Below, in pieces: positions 19,456-31,865 of a stretch of DNA of 64,000 bases. The stretch is from assembly GCF_036370855.1 (NCBI RefSeq), contig NC_088106.1, forward strand, positions 30,828,501 to 30,892,500. The letters run 5' to 3'. Made by a program: the position numbers and the translations under genes. Every line of letters begins with the position of its first letter. The first letter of the stretch is position 1. The notes beneath the pieces were generated by a model. It made no database searches and was not told the origin of the DNA. It was given only the letters and a program-made list of their open reading frames with translations. This DNA is from Dromaius novaehollandiae (taxonomy: Eukaryota > Chordata > Aves > Casuariiformes > Dromaiidae).

Positions 19456-20580
19456 ATGACAGCAGAAGAAGACTTTCCAGGCGGCAGCGGCAGCGCCAGC
19501 TCTTCCTCTGGTGCCAGCACCAGCCGGCTGCCTCAGGCAACACCACCGGATGCCTCTGAAGACCTGCTGTGCACCATCTGCCTGGACACAGTGGACAACG
19601 CCGCCTACGTCGCCTTCTGCATGCACAGGTTCTGCTTTGGCTGTATCCGGCAGTGGTCAGCCACCAGAGCCCAGTGCCCGCTCTGCCAGCGGCCCTTCAG
19701 CTCCATCCTCCACACCGTGCGAGCTGACGACGACTTCCAGGAGTACCGCGTGCAGCGCTCCGACAGCAGCTCATCCCATGGCCGGCGAGGAGGGAGATCG
19801 GGTTCCCGCTCTGCGGCAAGGAGGCGGCACCGCTCGTCAGCGCCCCGGCACAGCAGCTCCTCCTCCAGCAGCTCCTCCTCCAGCAGCGATGGTGGCCACG
19901 CTGGGTCCCCTGAGAGGGCCCGAAGCAGGTCTCCAAGGCATGATCACCATGGCCACAACTGGCTTCAGCATGTAGCGAGGGGCTACGACTTCCCCAGGAG
20001 GAGCAGGCTGCGACAGAGCGGGGCTCAGGCTGCTGCTCCTGCCAGCCCTTGGGAAAGATCCCGAGCCGGGGGCCGATTGCGGCGCAGGTCACGCAGCACT
20101 GGTGGCAGCAGGAGATGGGAAGCAGCTGCTGCAGGCTGGCACCAGCATGCCTCCCCGTCGTGGGGCCACCAGGTCCCCGGGCAGGAGGACGCTCCCGGGC
20201 CCTCCTACGCCAGCTCTGCTCAGGCTCCTGTGCCAACAGCTTCTCACAGGCAAACCTCCAAGAGCTCTGCCCAGGAGCCAGCCAGCTCTGCCCCCGCAGC
20301 GCACACCCTGCCCCCAGCGCGGGGCCAAGCACGGCAGGAGCAGCAAAGGGGCCGCAGCAGCAGAAGGCAGCACAGAAGACGCGTGGAGCCTTCGCCTGCC
20401 CGGGAGAGCCACCGCAGCAGGTCCCCCAGGCGAGGCGATGAGCAGGTGCCCTCGGGGAGCACCGAGCGCCGTCAACGGGGACAAGTGCACGAGAGATGGG
20501 ATTACTCCAGGGAAAGGCACGGAGCAAGGCGCTCATCCCGGCGGAGGTCCCGCAGCCGGCCCAGGCGCAGGGGCTGGTAG
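19456..20580 (+). CDS. TOPORS-like RING/SR E3 ligase, gene B copy 2
   Basis: 374 aa with all eight RING ligands and the TOPORS post-RING stretch. Relative to copy 1: YRVQRSDSSSSHGRRG after the RING, GGRLRR for GGQLRR, TSKSS for TSESS, APAAHT for APAADT, and RRQHRRR in the basic tail. The 12-Ser tract and the RSRSRPRRR end are kept. Confidence 0.88.
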   Translation: MTAEEDFPGGSGSASSSSGASTSRLPQATPPDASEDLLCTICLDTVDNAAYVAFCMHRFCFGCIRQWSATRAQCPLCQRPFSSILHTVRADDDFQEYRVQRSDSSSSHGRRGGRSGSRSAARRRHRSSAPRHSSSSSSSSSSSSDGGHAGSPERARSRSPRHDHHGHNWLQHVARGYDFPRRSRLRQSGAQAAAPASPWERSRAGGRLRRRSRSTGGSRRWEAAAAGWHQHASPSWGHQVPGQEDAPGPSYASSAQAPVPTASHRQTSKSSAQEPASSAPAAHTLPPARGQARQEQQRGRSSRRQHRRRVEPSPARESHRSRSPRRGDEQVPSGSTERRQRGQVHERWDYSRERHGARRSSRRRSRSRPRRRGW

Positions 20581-20687
20581 CACACCGTGCAAAAGGAGCA
20601 ACCCCAAAGCTTGCCCCTTGCCAGCGCACTTCAGGGCACTGCAGTGAGCCCTGGGAAAGAAAAGGATCCTTCATGCCCCTACCAGTA

Positions 20688-21027
20688 AACAGGGTTTTCC
20701 TTGAGCTTCAGAGGAATTGCTTGTGTTCCATCATGCGCCCCTTGCCTCTTGTGCTGTCCCTGGGCACCGCTGGGAAGAGTCTGGCCCCGTCTTCCTAACC
20801 CCCCAGCCCCCAGCAGGGATTTCTGCACCTGGAGAAGATCCCCCGGAGCCTCCTCTTCTCCAGCCTGGACTCTCCCAGCTCCCTCAGCCTCTTCTCGGGC
20901 AACCGAGGCTCCAGGCCCTTCATCAGCTGCGTGGCCCTTGGCTGGACTCGCTCCCGTTCGACCATGTCCCCCTTGTCCTGGGAGCCCAGAACTGCTCCTA
21001 GGACTCCTGTCATGGTCTCCCCAGTAC
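20688..21027 (-). mobile_element. CR1 LINE 3' fragment, antisense, unit 2
   Basis: Same insertion as 7860-8199. Confidence 0.85.
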
Positions 21028-21213
21028 TGTCGGGGCAGGTGCTGCCAGGGGGGCTCCAGCACATCAGCCCCCTCCCAAGCTGGCCCTGGGTGCCTCCCCC
21101 TACCCCGGGCCCCGGGGTTTCTTGAGCAGGGAGAGGGCAGTGGGGCCTGGTGCTGAGAGCGTGGGGGGACAACCGTGGGGAGCTGAACTGCTGTGGGGTG
21201 GGGCGAGGAGGCC

Positions 21214-21489
21214 GTGGGGCCCGTGGCTGGAGCCGTTCCGGGGGCAGTGCGGCAGCTGGGTTGTCCAGCATGGCTGCGGGGGCTGGAGCCCCTCGGCCTG
21301 CCCGCAGCCAGCCGGGGCTGAGCGCGGGCAGGGCGGGAGCCGGAGGGCAGCAGGGCACCGAGGCAGAGCATGGGAAGGGCCAGAGGGTGAGCAGAGATGG
21401 CTTCTCACTGCTGGCCGTGCTCTGGCCCCAGGTGTGTCCCGGGGCTGCGTGCGTGGAGGGGAGGCTGAGGGAGACTCCTCCACAAAGCC
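21214..21489 (-). repeat. Inverted repeat, right arm, unit 2
   Basis: Reverse complement of 17326-17605 with the right-arm variants seen in unit 1. Confidence 0.88.
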
Positions 21490-21924
21490 TCTTACAGCCT
21501 CTCCTGGGCAAAGAGCCACTGGCAGCGTTTGGGGAAAGCCCCCAGCCCTCTGCGGGCTCTGCACCCTCGCTGGGGCCACCCAGGCGGCCGCGCTGCCCCA
21601 AGGGTGCAGGGGCATTTGAGGCAGGAGCTCCCGTGTCCCTGCAGGGCACACTGGGGACGAAGCCTCGGGAAGGGTCGCTCCCCACCTCTTTCTTGTGGCA
21701 GAGCTCCGATCCCGTCGTGGAGCGGCTGCAAAGGGAGCTGGGGAGATGGCGGCTCATCTCAGCCCTCTCCAGTGCTGGCCGGGGCGGTTTCCTGGGGCTA
21801 AAATCCCAACTGCAGCAGGGACACTCGCGGCAATGGAGAGACCCTGGAAGATGCTTGACCTGGGAAGTGAAGAGGTACTTGAAGGAGCAAATTATCACCA
21901 CACCTTCTGCATGTTGGGCTGTAT

Positions 21925-21970
21925 GCATATATATACACAGACACATGCATGGGTAGATATGTAGATGTTT

Positions 21971-22011
<41 letters not shown>

Positions 22012-22070
22012 TGCGTGTATATACATACATACATACATACATACACGTATATATATATATATGTACACGC
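21925..22070. repeat. Compound microsatellite, unit 2
   Basis: Longer GT run and one more CATA than unit 1, with a shorter AT run. Confidence 0.95.
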
Positions 22071-22546
22071 ACCCTCCTGCCCCCTGGGAACAGGGTGTGG
22101 CCTCAGCCCGATGCTGCATGTCGCCCGTCCATCCCCGGTGCTGGGAGCGCTTCACCTGCGGCGGGTCGGAGCCGTGGTCGGCAGCACGGCAGCAGTGAGG
22201 GCTGTGCCGCAAAGGGCTGGAGAACCCGTGTTTCAGCGAGGCCAGGCCGTGCCGCGCCGTACCGCACCACGCAGTGCAGTGCCGGGGGCAGACTTTTGGC
22301 GGCTGTTACGCCAAGTGGTGGTTCAGCTGTCCCGATGAACTGGGGCCGGTTCAGTTTGGGCCCTGTGCAAAACTGCCACGTGCCCCGGAGACCGGGGAAT
22401 TCAGGACACACCACCTCCAGGCCCCTGCCCTGTCAAGAGGTATTATTCACCTCGACTCCCAGATCCCCAGCCCCAGGCAACAGCCAGCCCTTGCTGCAGC
22501 ACAACGCTACACACCACTCAGGCTCTCCTTGAGGACTGCGAAGGCC

Positions 22547-22757
22547 GTGGAGCAAATCATCGTGGCCACCAGCTGCAAACATATGAAGGAGCACAAGCCG
22601 TTTGGGAGTAGTCAGCATGGGGTTAGCATGGGGAAATCCGGCCTGACCACCCTGATAGCCTTCTGTCGTGGGATGCCTGGCTGGGTGGAGGAAGGGAGAG
22701 CAGTGGGTGTTGTTGGGTGTTGTTTCCCTTGAATTCAGCCTGGCTTTTGGTGCCTCC
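22547..22757 (+). mobile_element. CR1 LINE RT fragment, sense, unit 2
   Basis: Same insertion as 9715-9925. Confidence 0.85.
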
Positions 22758-22791
22758 ATGGCCAGCAGTCTGCTGTTTACCTCAATGGGAC

Positions 22792-23635
22792 CACCTCGAT
22801 GTTGGGTGGCGCTGCCGGTCGCTCCGGATGCCCAGGGGCCTGGGGGGAGGCCCTCGAGCGCCGCCCCTCCGTCGCGGGCCCAGCCGGGCACGGAGAGCAG
22901 CGAGTGCTCGTGTCTGTGAGGCGGCTGCCCCTGCGGGACGAGAGCTGGGGGGTCACGGCGGGGCCCAGCTCCCCCCACCGTGCTGCCTGCACCCGGGGCC
23001 ACCGCCTCTCCCTCGCGCCACGGCCTGGTCTCCTCATGGCCCCCGGTGAGCCCCGTGTGCCCCCCAAGGCCTGCTCGTCCCCCCGGAGCCTTCCATGGCC
23101 TGCTTGTCCCCCCAACCGCCCCCCAAGGCCCGCTGCCCCCCACAAGGCCTCCTCGCCCCCCCCTCGCCTTCCCCAACGGCCCGGCCCCACCCGCCGCGTC
23201 CCGGACCGGCCCCCCGGCGCGGCGCGGCGCGGCGCGGCGCGGCGCCACCCGGCGCCACCCAGCAGTTGAGGCGGCGGACGCCATCGAGGGCGGCGGCCTC
23301 GGCGCGGCCCAGCACGGCCGCCCGCGTCAGCCTCAGGGCGCCGCCGCCGAACCGCCGCCGTCGCCGTCGCCAGGGCCGCGGCCGCCGTCGCCAGGGCCGC
23401 CGTCGCCAGGGCCGCCGTTGCCGCTGCCGTCGCCAGGGCCGCGGCGGCCGCGCTCCGCCCCCGGGCCGGGCCGGGCCGGGCCGGGGCGGCCCCGAGCCGC
23501 CTGCAGCGGCGCCGCGCCGGGCGCCCTCGGCCTTCCCGTCCCGCTCTCCGGCCTCAGCGCCTCCCCGGGGCCGTGCGGGAGTCTCGGGGGCTCCGGGTCG
23601 CTTGTGCTGAACTCGGGAGATCGTCGTGTGCCAAG
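22792..23635. promoter_or_regulatory. CpG island with GC minisatellites, unit 2
   Basis: Matches the unit 1 island. It ends at the plus-strand donor CCAAG|GTGAGA, with GT at 23636. Confidence 0.6.
23259..23336 (-). pseudogene. CFAP410: CFAP410-like first-exon fragment, unit 2
   Basis: Identical to the unit 1 fragment, including CTG at the initiator position and GT right after the LNCW codons. Confidence 0.55.
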
Positions 23636-24891
23636 GTGAGAGTTGGTTAGAGCCAAGAGGTTAGAGCAAAGCTGAGAATAGAGAGATATGTATCAGAGCT
23701 CCGCGGTTCAATCACGGGTGCCCGGGACGAGGACGGCTCTCGCCCTTCCCTTGAGGGCCACCCCTTGGGTAGAGCCTGCCCAGTTTCCCCAACAACGGGC
23801 GCCCGGCACAGCGACGGCTCCCGCCCCTTACGGGCCCCCTTTCGGTCTGATTCCCCGGCTTCTCCTCACCACGCTGGTGACATCCGGGGCGTCCCCGCTG
23901 CCAGGTGGGTCCTGGGGTCCACAGGGCCGCTGACCGTGGGCCCGAGCCCCCACCGAGCCCCCACCAAGCACGTGTGCCTTGGTCCCTGTTACACCCGGGC
24001 CGAGCAACGCCAGCCCACGGCCGTAGCAAGGCCGCGGGCTCCAGTCGGGACCAGCGTGCGCATCAGCAGGTGACTGGTGCTCAGCCCACACGCTGCGCAG
24101 CGGGAAGCAACACGCCCATTAGCAGGTGGCTGTGCGGGCAATGGCTCCACAGCGCCGAGATGTCCGTGCTGTGGGTCTGCGGTGTCGCTTCTCCCTGGTC
24201 TGCACTTGTCAATCACGGGTTCGTTACAGGGTGTGCCAGCAGGCTGCTGCAACCCCACAGCGTGGCGGCCCAGCCTTGGTGCACCCGGGCTTCCTTAACT
24301 CTTGGGAAGCACCCCAGAGCAAGCCCCTCTACAGCCTTGGCGGCTGTTACGCCAAGTGGTGGTCCACAACTGCTCTCGGGTCCTTCGGCTCCTGTGGCAG
24401 GGGCAGCTGGGAAGGAGCTTTCAGCGCTTGTGTCTGTCAGGGCAGAAATGTCTGAGCCTGCGGATGGCTGTGCCCGTCGCTGGGGCTCCCTGACCACCCG
24501 CGGCTCCCCAGGGCTTGGTCTCAGGGGCACCGCTGTGCTTGCTGCACAAGGCTGGCTCTGTTTGTTAGCGATCTCGGTGTGGTGCTCAGCATGCAGCTGG
24601 GTCCCCTGCTGCTGCCTTCTGGGTGCTGCCAGGCAGGTCGTTCTGGGGAGCCGCTGGCATCCTTGGCCCCTCCACAGCAGACAGCCAGGTCCCCGCCAGC
24701 GTCTGTCAGGTGGCAGTTGGCAGGGCTGCAGCCTGACCGGGGAGCTGAGGCGCCGGCGAGAGCCGTCTTGGTCGTGCCCCAGGTCTGCTCTCATTCACCC
24801 ACAAACCGCTCTTCTTCTTCAGCACAGGCACCGCTGTGTGCTTGCGAGGGAGCGTGAGGCGCCCCCGGTGAGGAGCCCAGCCCGCCGATGC

Positions 24892-24971
24892 GGGCAGCAC
24901 GGGAGGATGCAGGCGACGGGAGGAGCTGTCGCGCAGGATGTTCCCCGTTGTGCACGGACTGACGTGTGCAG
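24892..24971 (+). promoter_or_regulatory. Gene C non-coding first exon, unit 2
   Basis: As unit 1. Donor GT at 24972; intron 24972-25260, which has one extra CAGG repeat. Confidence 0.55.
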
Positions 24972-25263
24972 GTGAGCTGTGCTGCTGCAAGGCAGGCAGG
25001 CAGGCAGTGTGGACAGCAGTGGCGGGTGTGGGCACTGCTTGGGTCTGCCTCGATGCAACGCTTCAGGGTGAGTGAGGATGGGGGAGAAGAAGAAGACACG
25101 AGGGGGACCCCTTTCCCCACGCAGACCAGAGGCCAGGCCTCAGCTGTCGTCCCTGCCTGGTTCCTCATCACGCCCTAGCCCACCCATTCCCTCTTTCTGC
25201 TTTCTCCTCCTTTCGTTGCCAGGACAGCTCACACAAGCTCTCTGTCTCTTTCCTTTCTAGCAC

Positions 25264-25518
25264 ATGATGTCTTCAGAAGAGGACTTTCCAGAGGATGCCA
25301 GCTTTTCCTCCGGCATCAGCACCAGCCGGCTGCAGCAGGAAATGCCGCCAGATGCCTCCAAAGACCTGCGGTGCTCCATCTGCCTCAACACACTTGACGA
25401 CACCGCCTACATCACCGTCTGCATGCACCGGTTCTGCTACGGCTGCATCCGGCAGATATGCAGGCGACGGGAGGAGCTGTCGGGTGAGTGCCCCCCAGCA
25501 GCGAGGGAGCAAAGCTAA
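25264..25518 (+). pseudogene. Truncated TOPORS-like RING exon, gene C copy 2
   Basis: 84 codons, the same protein as copy 1. It carries the same break after CIRQ, the 25-nt templated patch and the following GTGAGT donor. Confidence 0.7.
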
Positions 25519-25872
25519 AGCCCGAGGTGGCACGGGGGGGCCTGAGCAGCCTGCTCCCAGGGCCTCGGCTGTGCCTGCGGTGTGCGCAGCAGGGGGTCCC
25601 CCAGCGGTGCCTTCCTCCTTCTGGAGGCATGGTGGCCCTGGGAGCATCTGCAAAGCCCCAGGTCCAAGGTGGTTGGAGGGGGGCTGTTTCTGGGGCTGTG
25701 CAATGGGTGCAGGTGCTGCGCTGCAGAGGCAGCAGCTGGCGCATGCTCCACCCACAGGAAAGGCCCGTGCGCTCAAAGAAGCAGGAGCGCAGTTACAGCT
25801 GAGCTCCGGGGTGGGCCAGCCTCAGGGACATCCCCTCTGCTGTCCCTCTGCCCGGAGATGCTTTGGCAAACC

Positions 25873-27063
25873 ACAGGATCACCGAATCACCAAAGAATGG
25901 TTGGGGTTGGAAGGGACCTCCGGAGAGCCTCTAGTCCAGCCTCCCTGCTCAAGCAGGGTCCCCTAGAGCAGCTTAGTCAGCACCCTGTCCAGGTGCCTTT
26001 GCAATAGCTCCAAGGATGGAGCCTCCACAACGTCTCTGGGCAACCTCTTGCAGTGCTCTGGCACCCTCACACGAGGAAAGTTGTTCCTTCTGTTCAGACG
26101 CAACTTCCTGTGTTTCGCTTGGTGCCCACTGCCTCTCGTCCTGTCCCTGGGCACCACTGAAGAGAGCCTGCCACCATCCTCTTTACACCCTCCCCTCAGT
26201 TATTTATCGGCATCGATTAGATTCCCCCATCAGTCTTCGCTCCTCCAGGCTCCACAGGCCCAGCTCTCCCAGCCTTTCCTCACAGCAGAGATGCTCCAGT
26301 CCCTTCCTCCTCTTCGGAGCCCTTTGCTCCACTGGCTCCACATCTGTCTTGTACTGCGGAGCTCCGAACTGGACACAGTACGCCAGGGCTGGCCTCAGCA
26401 GGGTGGCTGAGGAGAGCACATCACCTGCCTGGACCTGCTGGCAAGGCTCTGCTCTTCCTAATGCAGCCCAGGATGCCATTGACTGCCCTTGCCGCAAGGG
26501 CCCATTGCTGGCTCATGGTCCACTTGTTGCCCCCCAGGACTCCCAGGTCCTGCTCGGCAGAGCTGCTTCCCAGCAGGTCGGGCCCAGCATGTCCTGCTGC
26601 CTGCGCTTAGTCCTCCCCAGGAGCAGGACTCTTCTGCGCTTCCCTTGAGTGAACTTCAGCAGGGTCCTCTCTGCCCATTTCTCCACACGGGCGAGGTCCC
26701 TCTCAATGGCAGCACAGGCCTCTGCTGCATCAGCCACTCCTCCCAGCTTTGCCCAACCAGCAAACTTGCTGAGGGTACACTCTGTCCCTTCGTCCAGGGC
26801 ACTGATGAACAAGTTGAACAGCATGGCACCCAGCAGTGACCCCTGGGGTACACCGTGCGCTACAGGCCTCCAGCTAGACTTTGCGCCATGGATCCCAACC
26901 CTCTGAGCTCTGCCACTCAGCCAGTTTTCAAGCCACCTCACTGTCTTGCCTGTGAGCATGGTACAGCAGAAGTGTCAAAAGCCTTCCGGAAGTTGTCAGG
27001 AGCAACAGACACCGCTCTTGCCTCGTCGACCAGCACAGTCATTTCACCCCAGAAGGCCCTCAG
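25873..27063 (-). mobile_element. CR1 LINE fragment (RT to 3' end), unit 3
   Basis: Same insertion as 221-1411, without the one-T deletion of units 2 and 4. Confidence 0.93.
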
Positions 27064-27626
27064 GTGGGAGGGGGCCAGGGCGCTTGGGGCAGGGCACCAC
27101 AAAGGCCTTGGGCCAAGCATGCTTGCAAGGAGGGAGAAAAGGCAGCGTGGACAGGAAAGCCTTGGCAGGACCTGCCGAGTCCTCTGCCTTTTGCCCAGGC
27201 CTCTTCCCACGCCCAGGAGGCCAAGGTTGGTGTCAGCCGCAGAGGGGCACAGGAGCACATGGCTCCCCAGATGGGTTGGACCTGCCAGGAGGAAAACACA
27301 CAGGCGCTGCCGGAGGTCTCTGTAGCGCAGCCACCGCTGGAGCAGCCCAGGGAGCCGGGAGCTTCTGGAGATGAGGCCAAGTGCCACCGGGCAGCTCTGA
27401 GCCCCCCAGCAGCCCCTGTTTCATCGTGCCCTGCCCCGTCGTTCCCAGGACATGGGCCAGGCACCTCCATCAGCAGGCTGTGCCAGGCAATGCTGCTGGA
27501 GGCCACTTGAGATCTGTCCTGCCCTCCCCATCTGCACACTTCTGACGTCCCCTAGGGAGGCTTTGGCTTTTCCCCTCTTGTGTCCAATACACCCGCAGGC
27601 ACTTGCCGAGTTGTGCTTCTGCACAA

Positions 27627-28243
27627 CAAGCAACACACCCCAACTGCTGAATGCAGAACAGGCTTTTTTATGGTGCTGGGCTGGGGGGTGGAGGAAAGAG
27701 AGGGAAGGTTGTGCTGGACTCTTGGGCAGAAAAAGCTGTCCACTTCACCACCACGACTCTGGCTGGATTTGGTCACCCTGACAGTTGGCAGCGTTTGACT
27801 TGACCTCTGCCGAAAGAGGAGAGGACGAGAAATAACTGCACAACTCGGAGACCTGCACTAACATCCAGCCTCCGACTGCCAGTGCAGCCAAGGCAAAGCC
27901 GGGCACAGCCCCAAGCAGCAACAGCCCCACGCGGAAAGCAGAGAGTTCCTGTGACTCCCGTGACATCACCGCTTGGAGGCAGCCGCACAGTGGGGACCCC
28001 CTCACTTAGCCCCAAGCTCCGCGCTGGGTGGCACGCGAGGCGTCCAGGGCCCGGCAGGGTCACGGCTTTGCGTTTGGGGCTTTGCTCTGCGGCCAGCAGC
28101 AGCTCTGCCTGGCTGACTCGGGGGCTGTGGACCCCGCGCGGCTGCTGTCCAGCGGCCGGGGGCGCCCAGCGGGTGCCAAGAGTGTTGGGGAGCCCTGAAG
28201 GCTCACGGGGTGTTCCCTGTTGTGCACGGACTGACGTCTGCAG
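27627..28243 (+). promoter_or_regulatory. Gene A 5' flank and first exon, unit 3
   Basis: As unit 2, without the CRE block. Donor GT at 28244; intron 28244-28836. Confidence 0.65.
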
Positions 28244-28839
28244 GTGAGCTGTGCTGCTGCAAGGCAGGCAGGCAGCGTGGGCGGCAGTGGCGGGTGTGGG
28301 CACTGCTTGGGTCTGCCTTGATGCAACGCTTCAGGGTGAGGATGGGGGAGAAGAAGAAGACGCGAGGGGGCCCCTTTCCCCATGCAGACCAGAGGACAGG
28401 CCTCAGCTGCCGTCCCTGCAGAGAGCCTGGTTCCTCGGCACGCCTTAGCCCACCCGCTCCCTCTGCCCTGGGCTTCCTTGGCCTCACTGGGTGGGGAGCA
28501 CCTTTCCCCTGGGACCGTCTCTGCTCAAGGGGAAGTGTTCTTGGGGGGAAACCCAGGCCTTGTTGTCTGCCTTGACTTCAGGAAGGCTGCGCTGTACCTC
28601 AGCGGTCAAGATGGGCCCCAGTCCTGTTCAACACAACCTCAGCCCTTCTGGGACTCTCTGATTGTCAGAGTCGGGGGGGCTCTCGCATGACTTGCTAATG
28701 GTGCTTGTGCTGCTTCCTCGCAGCCCTGAAGAAGACTGGGCAGCTCCTTGGCTCTTGACTCCCACAGCTTTTCTGCTTTCTCCACCCTTCATTGCCAGGA
28801 CAGCTCACACAAGCTCTCTGTCTCTTTCCTTTCTAGCAC

Positions 28840-29601
28840 ATGATGTCTTCAGAAGAGGACACCAGCTTTTCCCCTGGTGCCAGCACCAGCCGGCTGCAGC
28901 AGGAAATGCCGCCAGATGCCTCCAAAGACCTGCGGTGCTCCATCTGCCTCAACACACTTGACGACACTGCCTACGTCACTGTCTACACGCACCGGTTCTG
29001 CTACGGCTGCATCCAGCAGTGGTCAGCCACCAGAGCCGAGTGCCCGCTCTGCCAGCGGCCTTTCCACTCCGTCCACACGGGGCCACCTGACCACAGCTCC
29101 CAGGCGGATGGCACCAGGCGCTCCTTGGCCGGCCAGCGACGAGGGAGAGTTCATTCCCGCTCTGCAGCGAGCACAGCCCGAAGCAGGTCCCCCAGGGGCA
29201 ACCGCGATGGCCCCAGCAGGCTTCCGCGCCAGAGGGGCTGTGACTCCCCAGCGAGGAGCAGGCGGTGGCCGAGCAGGGCTCAGGCAACCGCTCATGCTGA
29301 CCGCTGGGCAAGACCCCCAGCCAGGGGCCGATTACGGCAGAGGTCCCGCAGCACCCGCGGCAGCAGACGGGAAGCACCTTCTCCAGGCTGCCACCGCAGC
29401 AGGTGCCCCAGGAGAGGCAACGACCTCCACGAGGGATTTATGCTCAGGGCGGTTCGCGAGACCCCAGCTTGCTGGGGGAGGCAGAGGAGCATGGCTCACA
29501 GTGACATGCTAGCTCCTAACGTCAAAATGGAAGTGGTGGCCTTATTTCTTATATTCTCATGCAACATTCTGTTATTTTTCCATTTCCACAGGTTCTTCTA
29601 G
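28840..29601 (+). CDS. TOPORS-like RING/SR protein, gene A copy 3 (degenerate RING)
   Basis: 253 aa, identical to copy 2: Tyr49 in place of the third RING Cys, SR region with HRSRCPRR, and hydrophobic last 24 residues. Identity with copy 2 fits a recent duplication of units 2 and 3. Confidence 0.82.
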   Translation: MMSSEEDTSFSPGASTSRLQQEMPPDASKDLRCSICLNTLDDTAYVTVYTHRFCYGCIQQWSATRAECPLCQRPFHSVHTGPPDHSSQADGTRRSLAGQRRGRVHSRSAASTARSRSPRGNRDGPSRLPRQRGCDSPARSRRWPSRAQATAHADRWARPPARGRLRQRSRSTRGSRREAPSPGCHRSRCPRRGNDLHEGFMLRAVRETPACWGRQRSMAHSDMLAPNVKMEVVALFLIFSCNILLFFHFHRFF

Positions 29602-29780
29602 AACCCCCCACTTCCAGCAGCTGCCTGGGGCCTCGGGGCAGATCCGGACGAGGGCAGCGGGAGCTGCAGTGCCCATCACTGGCAAACACCAGGCTGAAAC
29701 AACGCAACAGACTCGAGCAGACAGCCTGGGTGCCTGTGAGCCTCCTCTGCCTCCTGCTGTGTTGGGCCAGGTGCTTAATT

Positions 29781-29810
29781 AATAAAAGGCAGGCAGCACC
29801 CGCTGCCTGC
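29781..29810 (+). terminator. Gene A polyadenylation signal and hairpin, unit 3
   Basis: AATAAA at 29781-29786 and the 9-bp stem-loop. Confidence 0.75.
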
Positions 29811-30162
29811 AACCAACACCCTTGCCTCTGTGCTGACTTTGTTCAACCCTCGGCTCACAGACGAGAGCGACCAGCCTTGAAAAAGCCCCAAGGCGGCGCT
29901 GGCAGAGAGAGCTGCCCGGGCCTCCGCACCGGCCTCCAAACTCTGCAAGGGCTGCAAGCGCTGACGAGCCAGCTTTCCGGCAGGAGCTAACATCTGTCCC
30001 GATGGACTGGGGCCGGTCCAGATTTGGCTCTGTGCAAAACAGCCACGTGCCCCAGGGACCGGGGAAGTCGGGACACACCATCTCCATTCCTCCCTGGAAA
30101 TACAGATTTTATTCCGCCAAGGGCAGCTGTGCCCTGCAAAGCCTCCGGCTCCTGCCAGGAAG

Positions 30163-30442
30163 GGCTTTGTGGAGGAGTCTCCCTCAGCCTCCCCTCCACG
30201 CACACAGCCCCAGGACACACCTGGGGCCAGAGCACGGCCAGCAGTGAGAAGCCATCTCTGCTCACCCTCTGGCCCTTCCCATGCTCTGCCTCCCTCGGTG
30301 CCCTGCTGCCCTCCAGCTCCCGCCCTGCCCGCGCTCAGCCCCGGCTGGCTGCGGGCAGGCCGAGGGGCTCCAGCCCCCGCAGCCATGCCGGGCAACCCAG
30401 CTGCCACACTGCCCCCAGAACAGCTCCAGCCACGGGCCCCAC
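30163..30442 (+). repeat. Inverted repeat, left arm, unit 3
   Basis: Reverse-complement partner at 34051-34326. Confidence 0.88.
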
Positions 30443-30770
30443 CGCTGGAAGGTCCCTCCCCACAGCAGCCTGACAGCAGGCTCCAGCCCTCGGCACTGGC
30501 TTCAGCTCTTTCTCCCTGGGGCTCTTGCTGCTTGGGACTGCGCCAGGCTTCACGCTGCCTTCACTGGCAGTCGGGGGCTGATGTCTGTGCACACCTCCGA
30601 CTTGCTGGGTTAAATGTGCCCCCTGTCTTGAGGAAGGGAACAAAGAGGGTGCAGGCAAGGACATGCCCGCGCCTTGTCTGCACTCCTAGGCCTCCATGGC
30701 CTGCAGCAGCCTCACCTGGGGCCTCCCCCACACCCTGCCCACGGGCCCCGGAGCCCAGTTCAGCTTACCC

Positions 30771-31115
30771 CGGGAGCATCTCTCCTCTGAGGACAGGCTG
30801 AGGGAGCTGCCACTGTTGAGGGAGAGGCTAAAGAGGACGGGGCCAGGCTCTTTGCAGTGGCCCAGGCACAGGACGAGAGGCAGCAGGCACCAACACAAAC
30901 ATAGGCACTTCCGTCTGACCATGAGGAAAGCCTTTCTCACTGTGAGGGCAACTGAGCTCTGGTTGCCCACAGAGCTTGGGGAGTCTCCAGCCTTGGAGCT
31001 ATTCAAATGCCACCTCGACAGCTCCCGGGGCAATGTGCTCTAGGTGACCCTGCTTGAGCACGGGGGTGGCACTCCATGACCTCCACAGGTGCCTTCCAAC
31101 CTCAACCGTTCTCTG
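30771..31115 (+). mobile_element. CR1 LINE 3' fragment, sense, unit 3
   Basis: Same insertion as 5106-5450. Confidence 0.88.
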
Positions 31116-31136
31116 ACCCCGTGACTGTGAAAATAG

Positions 31137-31865
31137 TGCCCCAACTCCTCAATGCCGCACATGCGTTTTATGGCCCAGGCTTTGTGGGGGTGGGTGGAGG
31201 AAAGGCAGGGAAGGCGGTCCTGTTCTCCTGGGCAGAAAACATTGTGCGGTTCACCAACACAACTCTGGCTGAATTTGGTCACCCTGACGGTTGGCAGCAT
31301 CCAGCTTGAACTCCACTGAAAGAGGAGAAGAGGAGAAATAACTCGGCAAGTCTGAGCTTTGCACTAACATCCAGCCTCCGACTGCCAGTGCAGCCAAGGC
31401 AAAGCCGGGCACAGCCCCAAGCAGCAACAGCCCCACGCGGAAAGAGCCCAAGCACACGCCGAGGGCTGAAGCCTGCTCTCCAAGGGACTGTGCAAGCCCA
31501 GGGCTGCTCCTGCAGCCTGGGCGTCTTTGGGGTGTGGCCCCGAGAGCCCTGTGACGTCACCAGAGAGTTCCTGTGACTCCCGTGACATCACCGCTTGGAG
31601 GCAGCCGCACAGTGGGGACCCCCGCACTTAGCCCCAAGCTCCGCGCTGGGTGGCACGCGAGGCGTCCAGGGCCCGGCAGGGTCACGGCTTTGCGTTTGGG
31701 GCTTTGCTCTGCGGCCAGCAGCAGCTCTGCCTGGCTGACTCGGGGGCTGTGGACCCCGCGCGGCTGCTGACCCGCAGGCGAGGGTGCCCAGAGGGTGCCA
31801 AGAGCGTTGGGGAGCCCTGAAGGCTCACGGGGTGTTCCCTGTTGTGCACGGACTGACGTGTGCAG
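31137..31865 (+). promoter_or_regulatory. Gene B 5' flank and first exon with CRE, unit 3
   Basis: CRE TGACGTCA at 31552-31559. Donor GT at 31866; intron 31866-32289. Confidence 0.65.

Larger units (their letters stand above)
12817..25652. repeat. Tandem array unit 2 (12,836 bp)
   Basis: Second full copy, same order as unit 1. It is closest to unit 3: their gene A proteins are identical, and they share the TGCAAGCCC variant in the gene B promoter and an expanded GT run. It shares a one-T deletion in the CR1 fragment (near 13278) with unit 4 but not with units 1, 3 and 5. Confidence 0.97.

Noticed and set aside
20795..22072. 425-codon minus-strand frame running from the microsatellite into CR1
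   Set aside because: It translates the CA/TA repeat, the inverted arm and CR1 DNA in series. Its length follows from composition, and it is shorter in unit 1.
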